64,000 nucleotides of DNA from the NCBI RefSeq assembly GCF_001641265.1, contig NW_020167521.1:434001-498000 (forward strand). Reading direction: 5' to 3'. The notes beneath the pieces are model-generated. The model searched no databases. It saw nothing but the letters and a program-made list of their open reading frames with translations, and had not been told where the DNA came from. Made by a program: the position numbers and the translations under genes. Every line of letters begins with the position of its first letter. Position 1 is the stretch's first letter. This document shows, one piece after another, positions 52,314 through 64,000 of this stretch. This DNA is from Pseudogymnoascus destructans. Lineage: Eukaryota > Ascomycota > Leotiomycetes > Thelebolales > Thelebolaceae.

Positions 52314-55097
52314 ATGACGATGTCGCTCTCATCACGTGGAAGCGTTTTTCTCATCCTCTGCCTTGTCCTGGTGCTCTGTCCAGCGCCGGCTCTGGCCTTC
52401 GGAGCTGGGAATATTCCAGGTATATCGACTGTCGAAGGGCAGAACTGGCGTCATGGCGATATCGAGGATATGCTCAAGACGGTGGCGTTTCTTAAGGGCC
52501 ACAAGTGGTCCACTATGATGATTAAGAGGGTGTACTTTGGAAATTGGCTGCGTGACTACAGGTAAGTTTTATATTGATGTTTAATACTACGTCAAGTCAC
52601 TAATATCTCTGCAGTCAAGCTATCGATGTTGGCTCCGTGAAGGGGGTCCCTGCTCCCACGATTCGTATTCTGGTAGGGCGCCACTTAACATCAGCCCCTG
52701 CCATTCGTTTAGAAATCAAAGTTATATTTGAGAGAGAAACATAATTAACCATCATCTAGATTTGGATTCTGAGCTTCTTGTCCTTTGGCTATGCCACCGG
52801 AGAATTCGAGGTCACTGAGGAGAGGCTCGGTGTCTACCGCCCCGAGGAGCACATTGACAACCCAAAGGACTATGCCGACAACGAGGACGCAAGGAAGTAC
52901 GATCCTCGTCTCAGGGGGCCCATCCAGAAAGAGGAGCTCTTGATCGATCCTAACACTGGCATGAAGAATTACATCGCTAATGACCGTGGTGGATGGGCAA
53001 CTAGCTCTGGCTACATCAGATACAGTGTCACAAGAAGTATTCATTTCGGCCGGGTTTACACTAATGGTGGAGGAGGTTCTAGCGGCAAGGATGCAGACTT
53101 GAGCGAGGCTCTCAGATGCTTGGGGCAAAGTCTTCACTGTCTTGAGGTATGTGGCTGAAGCGCCTCTGACACCGCGATGAAGCCTACTTTATAATTTCTA
53201 ACATGAGGGACAGGATTGGGGCGCTCACACCAACTACTGCGAGCTTGCACTGATCGAGCTTGGCTTCAATGAGGTGTTTCCACACGTTGGAAATGCAACA
53301 CAGATCAACCTGAATGGCAAACGCGTCTACCCCTTGACGACTGGAACGTTTGGTGCCGTAGACTTCTTGCATTCGGTAATTCCACTTCAATACTCTATAG
53401 AAATTTCTTTAACATTAACAGATGCTTGGAGAAGCTACAGACCACTTCACCCAGTCCGAGGTTGAGGAGATGGACCTAGCTCTCATGAACGCACAGCTTG
53501 CGACCAAGGGCGAGGGAACGCGCGGATTCTTCGGCTCGGGCTCCAACGGTGGCGATGATTTCTTGAACCTGCTGTCCCAGATTCCAGGCCAAGGATCAGG
53601 ATTAGCAAGCCAAGCTCGAGACCTTCAGGCCCAGTCGCAGGCCCAAGAATATGAGAACGAGGCCACCAGAGCCTCTGGAGGCCAGTCATTCCAAGCACCC
53701 CCCGGCTCTACTGGCGGACCTCCCGGCCCTGGGATCCCAGGAATGAGCCCGGATTTCGATGCCCAGAAGACCATTGCTCGGATCTATCCCATACTAGAGT
53801 TCCGCGACAAGATCGTCAAGTCCATCAATGCTACTATTGCTAAGATCCCAGGCCTTGAGAAGCTGGTGGAGACGATTAGCGAGAAGATCACGGTGTTTAT
53901 CATGTCTCTCCTTGCACCTTTCATCAGGCCCATCATCGAGAAGGTCTCGAAGGCTCTACAGGATGGATCCGGCGCTGTGGTGAAGTCGAGTTCTGACCAG
54001 CAATTCGTCGTATGGAATGACCCGACTTCCACTGATCCAACTCACTCCATGCTCTCCAAGGACCATTTCTCCAACTACCTTAACCCCGTAGGAGGACGAG
54101 TTGCCACAACAATTTTGCAATATGTTGCTCCGTAAGTCACCACCCCCCCTCCAAGAAACACCCCCCCTAACCCACCCCCAGCCGCATCCTCTACGCCTGG
54201 GAACACCCCGGCGTCCCCGCCGACGAAGTAATCAACGACATCCTCAACGTCTTCCACCACCCTGCCGCGCGCAACGAGCATCTCGAGATCCACCGCAACA
54301 TGTTCAATACCGTCAAGAAATGGGTCGACGAGAACCCGCACCGCAGCAACCTCAACCACATGCTCGGCTCCGCCTCCGTCAAGTCCGGCGGGAACCACAA
54401 GGGCGGTAACCCAGCCGTCCACTCCCACGGCCCGGATAACTCGCACAGCGGCTTCGGGGGGTACGGTCAGGCTGCTAGCGCGGTGTGGGGTAAAATCCAA
54501 GCGCGTGACCTGGGTGCGATGCGTGAGATCGACGACTCCCTATCCCGTGGCATCTCGCCCTCGCCCTCGACGCCAGTTGGTGCATTCGGCTACTCGTCTG
54601 CCCCAGGCGCTCCTTCTTACGGCGGCGGCGGGGGTGAACCGTATCTCGGCGCCCAATCTGGACCATCTGGGTACTCATATGATAACGCGGCGCCGCCGTC
54701 AAGCTACCAAGCTTCAGGAGGCGGGGGATATCAAGCCCAAGACCAGTATCAGGGCGGTGGTGGCTACGGAGGCGGGTATGGAGGCGCGCCGCAGCCTTCG
54801 TATGGTGGACCTGGTGGACCGGGTGGGTATCCGCCTCAGCAGACAGGAGGGTGGGATCAGAGACTTCCGTCGCAGGGTGGATGGCAGCAGGGTCCTCCTC
54901 CACCACAGCAAGGTGGTTGGCAGCAGGGCCCGCCGCAGCAGCAGGGTGGATGGCAGCAAGGCCCGCAACCGCCGCAGCAGGGTGGGTGGCAGCAGGGACC
55001 GCCTCAGGGACCGCCGCAGGGAGGGTATCCTGGGCAGGGATATCCGGGGCAGGGAGGGGGCTATCCGGGACAAGGCTATGGTGGGGGGAGATATTAG
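52314..55097 (+). CDS. hetC: het-C type heterokaryon incompatibility protein
   Basis: Orthologue of Neurospora het-c, whose allelic differences trigger vegetative incompatibility; it is a secreted or membrane-associated glycoprotein-like protein. Exons join(52314..52561, 52615..52672, 52760..53146, 53214..53375, 53422..54131, 54182..55097), all GT-AG, give 826 aa. A signal peptide (VFLILCLVLVLCPAPALA) is followed by the Het-C core (FGAGNIPG, VYFGNWLRDYSQAIDVG, FGYATGEFEVT, CLEDWGAHTNYCELAL). Amphipathic helices (KITVFIMSLLAPFIRPIIEK) and a Gly/Gln/Pro-rich tail with repeated GGWQQGP units (DNA 54860-55090) complete it. The start at 52314 gives the signal peptide; 52320 is an alternative. No HET-domain partner such as pin-c is in the window. 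Intact. Confidence 0.95.
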
Positions 55098-55308
55098 GGG
55101 GTAAGAAGGGGGTAGGTGAACATAGTTAATGGGGGTTTTATATGGAGGGGAGGTTGAGTTAAGGGCGTGAGCGGTAGAGGGATGGGTATGCGATGATTTT
55201 GCATTGTGAGATATCCGCTACAGAACGAGTTACGAGGGGGGTAGTTTGGCGACGAATTCACTCCTTATATTTTATGACATCTCACATTCAGCCGACATCA
55301 CTGACATG

Positions 55309-55336
55309 ACACGCTGACACAAGGGTGTCAGCGTGT
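55309..55336. terminator. 12-bp hairpin between convergent genes
   Basis: A perfect 12-bp stem (55309-55320 with 55325-55336, loop AAGG) lies between the 3' ends of het-C (+) and sec65 (-). Its position suggests a 3'-end or boundary role on either strand, but fungal mRNA ends do not normally use hairpins. Confidence 0.55.
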
Positions 55337-55418
55337 AGGATATGCACTCCAAATATGCCATTCAGCACCCAAACTCCCTACTCCATCCCGCATGCATGCT
55401 ACATTTTTCCAACCCCAG

Positions 55419-56304
55419 TCACGCCCTAATAATCTTCCTCTTAACCTTCTTCGGCTTCCCCCCCTCCGCCCCCCCCCCTCCGGCACCCGTCGCATTCATC
55501 ATCCCCTCCATCCCCGGCGGCAGCTGCCCTCCCATCTCGGCCATCATATCCTTGAAGAAGTTATCGCTGACCCCTCCCCCCGACATGGCAGGGCTGTAGT
55601 AAGGGAGGATAGAGCCCATTTTCCAGCCGTGGGGGATGGCGGGGACGGGGTAGGGTTTGGAGGGGTCGGGGGGGGGGGCGCCGGGGACGCGGACTTGGAT
55701 TGCTGTTGCTGTGGTTGTTGGGTGGGCTTGGAGGTGGGCGGCGACGAGGAGGTAGAGGTGGTGTTCTATAGTTCGTTAGTCAAACCTCACCTCTGAGTGG
55801 TAAGTAGGCTCACATACTGGTCTGCACATTCTTATTACCCCCCCCTTTAACCCTTACCTTCACCCTCCCCGGATTACTCCAATCCTTCGGATGCAACTTC
55901 GTCGGCTCAAACAGCGTCTCCAACCTCAACCTCCCACACGCATTCACAATCTCCCTCGCCATCGGATTCTCCACCGCCAACTCCCTCCCGACCCTCCTCC
56001 CCTCCGCCCGACTCCGGTTCTTGTCAAAGTACACAGGGTACAGACACTGGAAGTCGCGGTACTTCGCGTCATCGGTCGTGGGTTGGAAATTCGTGCCGTC
56101 TGCTGAGGGGACGAGGGTTGGGTCGAGGAGGGACTGCTGTTGGGCGGCGGAGGCTGGGGGGGGAGCGCGGGGTTTGCCGACTTGAGAGGGGCGCGCTTTG
56201 AGGATCTCGCGCTCGTCGAAGTCCGAGTCGGAGAGCTCGGAGAGGCGGCCCTCGGAGGGGTCGGAGTCGGAGTCGGAGACTTCTTCTATGCGTGCGTGCG
56301 ACAT
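55419..56304 (-). CDS. sec65: SRP19/Sec65, signal recognition particle subunit
   Basis: Binds SRP RNA and promotes SRP54 loading, for ER targeting. Exons complement(join(55419..55765, 55818..56304)) give 277 aa. An acidic N-terminus (EEVSDSDSDPSEGRLSELSD) precedes the SRP19 core: FQCLYPVYFDKNRSRAEGRR, LAVENPMAREIVNACGRLRL, and across the intron KHHLYLLVAAHLQAHPTT. The C-terminal part (SPAMSGGGVSDNFFKDMMAE) and a lysine-rich end (KPKKVKRKI) are typical of fungal Sec65. Convergent with het-C. Intact. Confidence 0.95.
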
Positions 56305-56970
56305 TTTGCTGGGTGTGTGTCTTGAGGGAGGAGGAGAATGGGCGGGGAGATGGGAGAGGTGATGGGGGATATCTGAGATCTGGGATCAGTGGGTTTTGGT
56401 GGGGCTAAGCGACGGCCTGGGGAATGAGGTTTTGGATTTTGGCACGACGAGGCTGTGCGAGGCTGAGAAGGTTGAAGAGTGAATGTGGTCACGTGATATA
56501 TGCTCTCGTAGGTTCCGGTGTTAGTTACTTGGACGACGAGGGTTTATTGGGATTGTACTGCCATTGTGAGATCTTATAGCGTTTGACAGGATGTTAATTA
56601 AGGAATATAAACTATTTCACTATGAAATATTCACGACGATAGAATATCTGCCCCCAATCCTGCGTTGCGTCTCCAACCAACAGGAGGGGGCATATGTACT
56701 CGAGTACGTATGTTGCACCACACGCCTAACCCTCCAACAAACATCCTTCTCTTCTCCTACACTCCTTATCCCCTTTCAAAACATCGACGACTCCCACCGG
56801 CTCTCTCGCCAGAGTCATCTAGCTACAGACTACACTCCTCTCCTAGAGTTTCAACAACTTTCCTCGCCCATCCGAGTCGCCCCGCGTGAAACGTCAGCCC
56901 TAACAACCAACAAGGGAAAAGTCTACCTCCTCTCCTCAACGACCTCGACTCCCTCAACCCCAAACACAAA
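56305..56970. other. Divergent promoter region sec65/pis1
   Basis: No gene is recognised; long pyrimidine-rich stretches (56700-56960) precede the pis1 ATG, as in many fungal leaders. Open frames here are low-complexity shadows. Confidence 0.4.
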
Positions 56971-58031
56971 ATGTCCAGCAACAAAGCCTCCGGCAAGAAG
57001 TCGCCCACGCGCAAGGGCTCCTCGCGCTCCCCCGCTCCAAAGGTGAGCGCAGAGCAGCCTCTCCTGAATGGCGACCGCGCCGCCGCTGCAGCCGGCAAGG
57101 AGGAGCACCCCTACGAGAACATTTTCCTCTTCTGGCCGAATATCATTGGTAAGTCCTCCACTTACCCCATCTCCCATCTCCACCAAACCACGCAGAGACT
57201 AACAGATCCGCCTAGGCTACGTGCGCATCGTCCTTGCCCTCGGCTCCCTCTACTACATGCCGCTCCACCCCCGAACCTGCACAATCCTCTACAGCGTGTC
57301 CTGTCTCCTCGACGCCCTCGACGGCTACGCCGCGCGGCATTTCAGCCAGTCCACCCGCTTCGGTGCTGTTCTTGATATGGTGACGGATCGCTGCACGACG
57401 GCGTGTTTGCTGGTCTTCCTCGCCTCCGCGTTCCCGCGCTGGTCGATCGTGTTTCAGGGCCTCATCTCCCTCGATCTCGCGAGCCATTACATGCACATGT
57501 ACGCCACGCTTGTGATGGGTGGTTCTGGCGAGAGCCACAAGAAGGTTGATCGTAGCCGTAGCTACATCCTGAACCTCTACTACACGAACAAGGTACTTCG
57601 CTCCCCCCCTCCATCAAAACCACCGCAGTCCCCACTAACCCCCCCACCAGACAGTCCTCTTCCTTTTCTGTGCCCTCAACGAAATCTTCTTCATCGCCCT
57701 CTACCTCCTCTCCTTCTCCTCCCCCCTCCTCTCCCCCTCCCTCCTACAAGTCAACGTCGACGCCTCCACCCCCGGCTCCCTCCAGCCCGGCAACCCCTCG
57801 CACCCCTCCGCCGCCTCGCTGTTCGCCAACCCCTGGTCCGCCGGCGCCCTCGAGCTCGCCCGCGCGAATAAGCTGGATTCGTTCTGGCCATGGGTGCTGG
57901 CTGGTGCCTCGTTCCCGGTCATGGCGGGGAAGCAGATCATCAATGTTGTGCAGCTCGTTAAGGCGAGTCGGTGGTTGGGAGAGGGGGATCGCGAGGAGAG
58001 GCGTGTGAAGGGGTTGCCGAGGAAGAAGTAG
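56971..58031 (+). CDS. pis1: Phosphatidylinositol synthase
   Basis: Makes phosphatidylinositol from CDP-diacylglycerol and inositol at the ER; usually essential in fungi. Exons join(56971..57148, 57216..57592, 57651..58031) give 311 aa. After a basic Ser/Lys-rich tail, the CDP-alcohol phosphotransferase motif lies at residues 92-117 (D92, D95-G96, A99-R100, G109, D113, D117), all key residues present. Membrane segments include IVLALGSLYYMPL, ACLLVFLASAF and LFLFCALNEIFFIALYLLSF. The basic C-terminus (RRVKGLPRKK) is usual. Intact. Confidence 0.95.
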
Positions 58032-59043
58032 GCTGTTCTATCCTACCATACATGTGGTGGACAGCAAGCAGGGCGCGTCGATGACGCGTCGATGAAGCGG
58101 GCGAGGCCTTAAGGGATCTTGCCCGCGCGGGGGAAGTGAAAGGATTGGAGTGTACACCATGGGCCATTTAGAGACTACGGAGAAAGGTCGCGGCATGGGC
58201 GGACGGCATCGACGCTGTTCTGACTATCGGAGTTTGGCACGGAACGGCAATAGGGGATGAATTCGACGGCCCACCCCAGGGACGCGAGGAGGAGGCACAG
58301 TAATGACGCGCGTAAGTTTGTGTGTGTGTGTGTATAAGCTCATTTTGGGAACTAAGGGATGGTGGGGTGTGGGGGTGGGAGACAGATCAGGGCACACGCT
58401 TTTCAAAGCCGTCTTCGTTGTGTGTGTGGGTGGTGCGGGGGGCTTGTTTCGGGATGGTACATATGAACCTAGTAATTCCTCGTAACGCACAATGGATTCT
58501 TCTTCTTTGCATGGTGTGCTGGCCGTCGGGAGTGGTTGTGAGGCTCGGTGTCACAGAAGACTAGGTAGTCTTCTGTTGCACCACAGGCGGAGGTTTTTTT
58601 TGGAGGAAGGGGGAGGGGGGGTGAAGATTGTACTACTGCTGGGCATCGTTTGTAGCTCTTGACATTTTTTTAACTAGCTAAGCTCAGCGTTTTAAAGTAC
58701 GAAGTAATGTAATATCCCATTCGTTGGGATGACAAACATATCGATCGAGTTTGGTTCCCCCTTCCAGCCCGTCCTCTCGATCTGAGAATAAAGTATCCTC
58801 CGCGTCTCCTTCAAATCTCTCTTCGATCAAGATATGTCCACCACCCTCAGCAAATGCTCAATCTGTTTGTCCCTTGGGAGGCCTCCCACCCAAATATCCC
58901 GACCATCAATCAAACATGTCAGGTGCCTTGCCTCAGCACATAAATAAACTAAAATTAAACTTAAACATCTATCTCCCCACACCCATTGCTGTTTGCTGTG
59001 TTGGTTGTAACCCCCCCTCCCCCACAAGAGGGAGAGAGAGAGC
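58032..59043. other. Intergenic, no gene seen
   Basis: 3' flanks of pis1 and of the zinc-finger gene, which converge. A GCGTCGATGA duplication lies at 58076-58095 and a (GT)n run at 58318-58332. No gene. Confidence 0.4.
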
Positions 59044-60786
59044 CTAATAATACTCCTTATCCCACTTCTTCGGATGTCTTATAACCGTCCCCAGCGGATG
59101 CCCATCAGCCCCAAACCGACACCCAAACGCCGCACAAACCCCCTCCTCACCCTTCCCATTCCCCCCCACAGCCGCGAGATTCAGCCCGACGCTCGGACAA
59201 TGATGTCCGTAGATGCAGTACTCGACATCGCAGTCCTGGCCATTCACGCAAGGGTTCAACCGGGTTAGGTAGGCGATGGCTTTGAGCTCCTCTTCGCTAG
59301 CTTTGTGCCTGTGCTCGAAGACGCATTCGTCGCCCTTGGGGCACGGGCCGCGGAGGTAGTGGTTATTGCATAGCTTTGTGTTTCCGGCGCGGCGCTTGGT
59401 GCGCTCCAGGACGACGGCGGAGATGGTGAGAGTCGGATCCAAACCGCGGTCTCCAGGCACCCAGTCGTCGAGTTTGGGATGGGGCGTGACGACGTTGACA
59501 GCTGCGGCTGCGAAGGCGCCAGAGGTGCCGTTCTTGAGAGTCACGGGGAAAACCATGGGAGGAGGAGTTGTAAGGGGGATGCTAGTAACGCCGGCCCAGG
59601 TATTTGGTGGCGTAGGGCTCTGATTGCGGCCGTTGACTATGGCTTGGAGCTGCGCCGGGGGCAGGCCGTGGGACAGCTGCTGGAATTGGCTATAGGGGGA
59701 TTGGCGCTCGATGAGCTTATCGTTGCGGAATATATGGTCAAAGTTTAGGACGCGGGTGCCAGTGGCGGCGAGCTCGCGAACGATGGGGGTTCCCTCGATA
59801 ATGGAGACGCGGCGGGTGGTGGATTCGTCGCGCAGGACTTCGTCGAGGAAGGGGGCGTAGCCGGCGTCGTGCGAGACGCCGAGGAGGATTTGTTTGCAGT
59901 TGTGGTTTCGAATATTCCATCTTGTGGCCTCTGTGGAAATGGTTCGTTAATGAGTCTCACACGATCAAGCCCGCCGTGGCTGCTGGGCGAAGGAAGCATG
60001 CGTACCTCTAATCTTTGAATCCGCCCTCTCCGTGCCATGGCCAACATCAATAAAGTCAAACGAGGCCTTGCCCTGCGTAAAGCCTAACGTGAACTCGCGC
60101 AGATCCTGAGGATTATCCAGTACGCCAACGCGCCCCATAGCTTTAGCCAGGCCAGAAACGTTCGCAAAGATTTTAGCTATAACTTCGACGTCGTCGGATA
60201 TATTGGGGCATTGTTCCAGAGCGGCGTTTCGGAGGGCATTGGCTGCCTTTTTACCGCCTTCAAGACCTTGTCGTATATATTCTTCGTGGAACTGGGGAGA
60301 GCAAGAGGTCAGTGCTGGATTGGCTGACTGAGACAGGACGAGCAAACGGGGGTCCTTACAATGGTACCATCACCGTCAATTAACACAATTATGTAGGGAT
60401 TTCGGTGCTGTTCTTGTGAGCTAATGGGAGCGACCACGGAGGAAGTGTGATCTGTAGAACCTTCAGAAATTCATTATCGGTATTATATTGTCCCAGTCGC
60501 TGGCTTGTAACAGTCAACTGCTGCTGCATCTCCCTACGACTACGTCTGGCATCGTCCAAGTCAAGCTGTGCATCTTCTAGCTCTTTCAAAAGGCGATCGT
60601 TCTCGCCGCGGAGGTCGTTTTCGAGTTTATCAATGTAGACAAGTAGATCCTATGAGGGTTGTGCCTGTCAGCGTGGTTCGGTCGAGGGTCAACGGGATGG
60701 AATGGTTGGCAACGAACCTTTATAAAACTGACAGAGTCTTCTTTTTGGGCTTCAATAATGCGGTACCGATCAAGGAATTGGGCCAT
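59044..60786 (-). CDS. CCCH zinc-finger protein with coiled coil
   Basis: Exons: 60786-60718, 60649-60360, 60291-60006, 59930-59044; all introns GT-AG. The N-terminus is a coiled coil (FIKDLLVYIDKLENDLRGEN, LEDAQLDLDDARRSRREMQQ). A NYN/PIN-like region follows (NPYIIVLIDGDGTIFHEEYI ... TLGFTQGKASFDFIDVGHG ... LLGVSHDAGYAPFL), then a linker. The C-terminus has a C-x8-C-x5-C-x3-H finger (CNNHYLRGPC..., CVFEH) and a second Cys/His group (CVNGQDCDVEYC). This architecture is a known fungal family of probable RNA-binding proteins; function not established. Exon 2 is 290 bp where a multiple of three is needed: the frame shifts by one base between about 60,420 and 60,470, in a poorly conserved linker. 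Sequencing error, frameshift or an unseen intron are all possible. Confidence 0.8.
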
Positions 60787-61858
60787 TGCTCGGCGTATAC
60801 GCTCGAGAGTGTCGAGCTCACTCCAGTGAAGATTTGGTGAATTGGAGACGCGTTTGGAGCGTCGCGGTGGTCTATGGACTGTGGACGACTATTCAAGTTT
60901 ATTATGAACAAATCTTTGCAGTCAAACTGTTCTCCAGGTAGGGAAGATTAAAGATTAAATAGAATATTCGGTGGTGAAGTAATGTTTCCACTGGGTTTGT
61001 TGGGAGTAAGAAAGTTGGAATAAGTAACTTTTGGTGTTGCGACGAAGGTGTTTTGTGGTTTATCTCGCGTTAAGCTTGACCAAACCGCTGACGACACGGA
61101 TGCGACGACGGAGGGAGCAAACAGAACAGGGATGCGGACGTCAATGGTTGAACCTTGCTGTTTTTTTGTTTTATGGGAGAGAAGCAGGTTTATATATATT
61201 CTAATCTCATACGGCTGAATTTGAGGTGCGACGACCCCAAAAAATTATGAAGGAACCTTATCGGACAGCACCATATCTATCTGCCATTGCCCGTTCGGGA
61301 GGATCAATTCCAACGACATACAACAGAGCAGATCATGCCAGAATAATATCTTCACCGCAATATACAAACACAGTATCCCATTCTATTCCACGCATACTGA
61401 GCACCGAAATCTGTCATCTCCAACCAACTCTTTCTTTGCCAGTTCCACAACCCGCTGCCTAGAACCAACCCTGCGTGGTAAACCGTTGAATATAGGCGCC
61501 AGCTACTTCGCGCTGTGTATTAATATCCCCGTTTCACACGCATCCCTGCCTAAACAAACATACTAAGTCGGTCAGATGCACGAATAAAAGCCGGTTTAAA
61601 GCTCAAGAGTGGGGTTCTGGTCTTCATCATCAGTGTTAGCACACCTCCACATAACCACAAGCGGCTATTATCAAGATGTAAAGTTGAACATCCATGCTAT
61701 TTTTATAAAGTTTTTGCAATCTGGAGTATTACAAGTATCAAAAGAACAGAAATCCAAGAGCATACATAATCAAACAATACCAATCCATCCCCAACAACCC
61801 TAGCCACCCGCCCCCAACATATCCATTATATAAACCCCGTATTAACCTCAAAGACACC
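60787..61858. other. Intergenic, no gene seen
   Basis: Upstream region of the zinc-finger gene, then 3' flank of the next gene. No repeat or RNA gene recognised. Confidence 0.35.
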
Positions 61859-64000
61859 TTACTCCACCCCCGCCATAGCGGCTGCAGGGTGGCTAGCAGG
61901 CGGGCCCTTATGCAGCACATGGTGGCCCTCCCTTTCAGCCACCTTCGTCGTGCCATGGCGCGACAGTCCACTACCAACATACTCTTCGTTGCCGAAGGCA
62001 GCCTCACCGGCATTCTGTGCCCCGCCGCTATAGGCAGCGTTTCTAGCCTGAGTTTCCTTCCCGCCATAAGCAACGCTGTTAGACACTGCTCCATTGGTGG
62101 CGGAGGTATCATAGGTAGGCGCGTTACTACCATACCCACCTTGAGCAGCACTGCCCATCCGAGGATCATTCTCATAGCCACCATACTCAGCATCACGAGT
62201 CTGGGCGTCATCACTACCAGCATAGGCAGTATTGTTCTTGTCCTTATTGTGGGATTTGTGGTTCGACTTCGTCGTCTCCTTGGAGTGGTTGGTCTTTGTC
62301 TCCTTGTAGTTCGTCTGCTGCTGCGCCTTGGAGCTGCGTGGGCTGACTTGGTCGTAGAGGTGATCTTGATTTGGAGCGCCCTTGTCTTGGGCGCTCTGCA
62401 TGTTGTAGTCTGAGGCTACTCCCTCGTGGGCTTGCGAACCACGCACTCCACCAGCAGCTAGACCCCCCGCGGCGGCTCCAGCAACGATGGCGCCGCCAGT
62501 AGTTGCTGCTCCAAGAGAGCCCGACTTTTGAGTCGCTCTAACTTGAGTAGCTCCAGTGCCGGTAGGTGCAGCATAGGACTCATCGATTCCAGTGTCATAT
62601 GCAGCCTGGTTGGTCGCACCAGTGTCACCATATGCCGCCTGGTTAGTCGCAGCACCACCACCACTACCATAAGCCCCTTGTCCCATACCACCCCTATCCA
62701 TAACTTCCTTCTCGGTAGACTTTGCCCAAGCAGACGAGTCCGGGTTGGCAGCAGAAGCACCCCTCAATGGCGTTCCATTAGGCCCCACAAGCCCACCAGT
62801 GAAAGCCGGCACATCAGCCGTGCTAGGCATGCGATCGCGATACGCCAGATCAGCAGTCTGGCCATGTCCAACCGTTGATCCCGGTACCAACGACTGTTGT
62901 TGTCCGAACCCGGTACCTGCTACGGAGCCGAGGGGAGCTTGGCCGGTGAGGTCGGTGTATGGTTGGCGCTGCGCGTCTTTGCTGTGTTTTTTCTTGTCTT
63001 TGCCTAGGTCTGGCTGGGGGTGTTAGTTCTTGATTTGGGATAGGAGATGGATGAACTTACGAAGGAACCCTAAGATGCTGGAGCGGCGGCTGGGCTTCTT
63101 CTCCTCCGCATGTTTGGCTGCTTGCTGCTCAGCCTGTGTAGCGTGCTGGGTGCCATAAGCTTGATTTGCCGTCGCAGGCTGGGCGGCATAATCCTGTTCC
63201 ACTGTAGTCGGTCTGCCCGTATAGGCTTGACCCTGTGCAGCGGGCCGGGCCACATTGGCCTCATTCCTGCGTATGGCCGCGGCCTCCTCAGCACTGATTC
63301 CTGCAGCGGCTATAGGCAAACCGTAGCGAGGATCTTTCACGCCCTTGCCATAGTCGTTGCCGACATCACCATACCTGGCTGCTGTGGGCTTAACCGCGTA
63401 TGCAGATTCGTCGAGTCTTTCTGGAGCCGCCTTGGATGCAGCTTTCTTGGCGGATTTATCGGCTTTGTGAGTTGTAGTAGTTTCCTCGACGCCATGCACC
63501 CGAGACGTCCTGTATGCAGGGTCATCGACATCACGAGGCTGTGCCCTGTCTGTCTTTGTGCCCTCATAACCTGCATCTGCCACAGCAGCACCGGCAACAC
63601 CAGCTCCCACTACCCCAGCACCCTTGTGGCCCGTTTGGTCACCACTAACGGCGTGGTCAGCCTCAGACTTCGTCGTCGCAACCTGAGGCTGTCCCTGGCC
63701 TCCGTAGCCCGAACCGGTAGGGGGGTTGTAGCCCAGCCCATAATCCTCGGCCGCCTTTGGGTCGATATATTTCGTGCCATTAGGCAGGGCGACGCTAGCA
63801 ACGCGTGGTTCTCTTTCATGAAATCTGTCAGCTGTATATGCGCCACCGCCGCTGGGGGTGTGTTCATACGCGCTCTCCGACGTTTTAACGCCTTCTCCAT
63901 AGTTTGGATCGATTATACTCGCCAGGCGAGTCCTGTACTGGCCGGACGCTGTTCGTTCCACCGTGTGGTGACCCGATACTGTTCTTCCTACCACTTCACC
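61859..64000 (-). CDS. Long disordered repeat protein (5' end outside window)
   Basis: Exons complement(join(61859..63009, 63061..>64000)); the upstream frame is still open at the window edge, so the N-terminus is missing; at least 696 aa. The composition is Ala, Gly, Tyr, Thr and Gln-rich with loosely repeated short motifs: DPNYGEGV, DPKAAEDYGLGYNPP, DPAYRTSR, KDPRYGLP, ENDPRMG; and AAYGDTGATNQAAYDTG. Two small Gly/Ala stretches (GAGVVGAGVAGAAVADAGY; GGAIVAGAAAGGLAAGGV) resemble glycine-zipper segments. A basic SRRSSILGFL segment precedes the intron. I do not recognise the family; the pattern suits a stress- or membrane-associated disordered protein, but this is inference. Confidence 0.7.

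Noticed and set aside
54475..55104. Several long frames on both strands across the het-C tail
   Set aside because: Shadows of the Gly/Gln/Pro repeat-coding DNA in other frames.

Overview
The window is nuclear DNA of a filamentous ascomycete (Pezizomycotina, most like Aspergillus/Penicillium relatives). This rests on short GT-AG introns, a het-C type incompatibility gene, fungal GH18 chitinases, a GH78 rhamnosidase, Scs7, Pis1, Sec65, an Rsd1/RBM39-like splicing factor, and transposon relics with RIP-like C:G to T:A decay. No species is claimed.

Layout. 1-3.4 kb is an inverted duplication of two nested LTR families (called LTR-A and LTR-B here), then the promoter of a glutamate decarboxylase gene (3.5-5.4 kb). 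5.6-6.8 kb holds a SINE-like unit and a frameshifted GNAT gene; 6.9-8.4 kb is a class V chitinase. 8.4-25 kb is a repeat island: an inverted repeat in which only one arm carries a TA-flanked MITE; solo LTR-A copies with target duplications; a full-length Ty3/Gypsy chromovirus (13190-20571) inserted into a class III chitinase relic; a heavily decayed second Gypsy element with a 5' LTR-B; and a 291-bp fold-back. 25-42 kb is genic: GH78, an unidentified relic, RAD57-like, a membrane-protein relic, an ACR3-like remnant, an intron-containing U6 snRNA gene, a degenerate kinase-like gene, a hAT relic, a coiled-coil protein and RBM39-like. 42-49.2 kb is a second repeat island: an intact pogo-type transposon nested in an older one, a solo LTR-A, a Tc1-type transposon, and a run of short hairpins split by a solo LTR-B. 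49.9-64 kb is ordinary gene space: scs7, het-C, sec65, pis1, a CCCH zinc-finger gene and a long disordered protein running off the window end.

The housekeeping genes serve unrelated pathways (sphingolipid hydroxylation, phosphatidylinositol synthesis, SRP assembly, splicing, recombination, GABA metabolism); there is no biosynthetic gene cluster. The most interesting signals are (i) the U6 gene with a spliceosomal intron whose 3' end carries a B-box-like motif, (ii) an antisense cysteine-cluster reading frame in the 3' part of the chromovirus, (iii) an in-frame TGA-C between its gag and protease, (iv) a train of consecutive hairpins at 47.9-49.2 kb, and (v) a chitinase relic carrying RIP-type stops and split by the chromovirus. 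Several otherwise conserved genes show single-base frame breaks, some in homopolymers, so assembly error has to be excluded before calling them pseudogenes.
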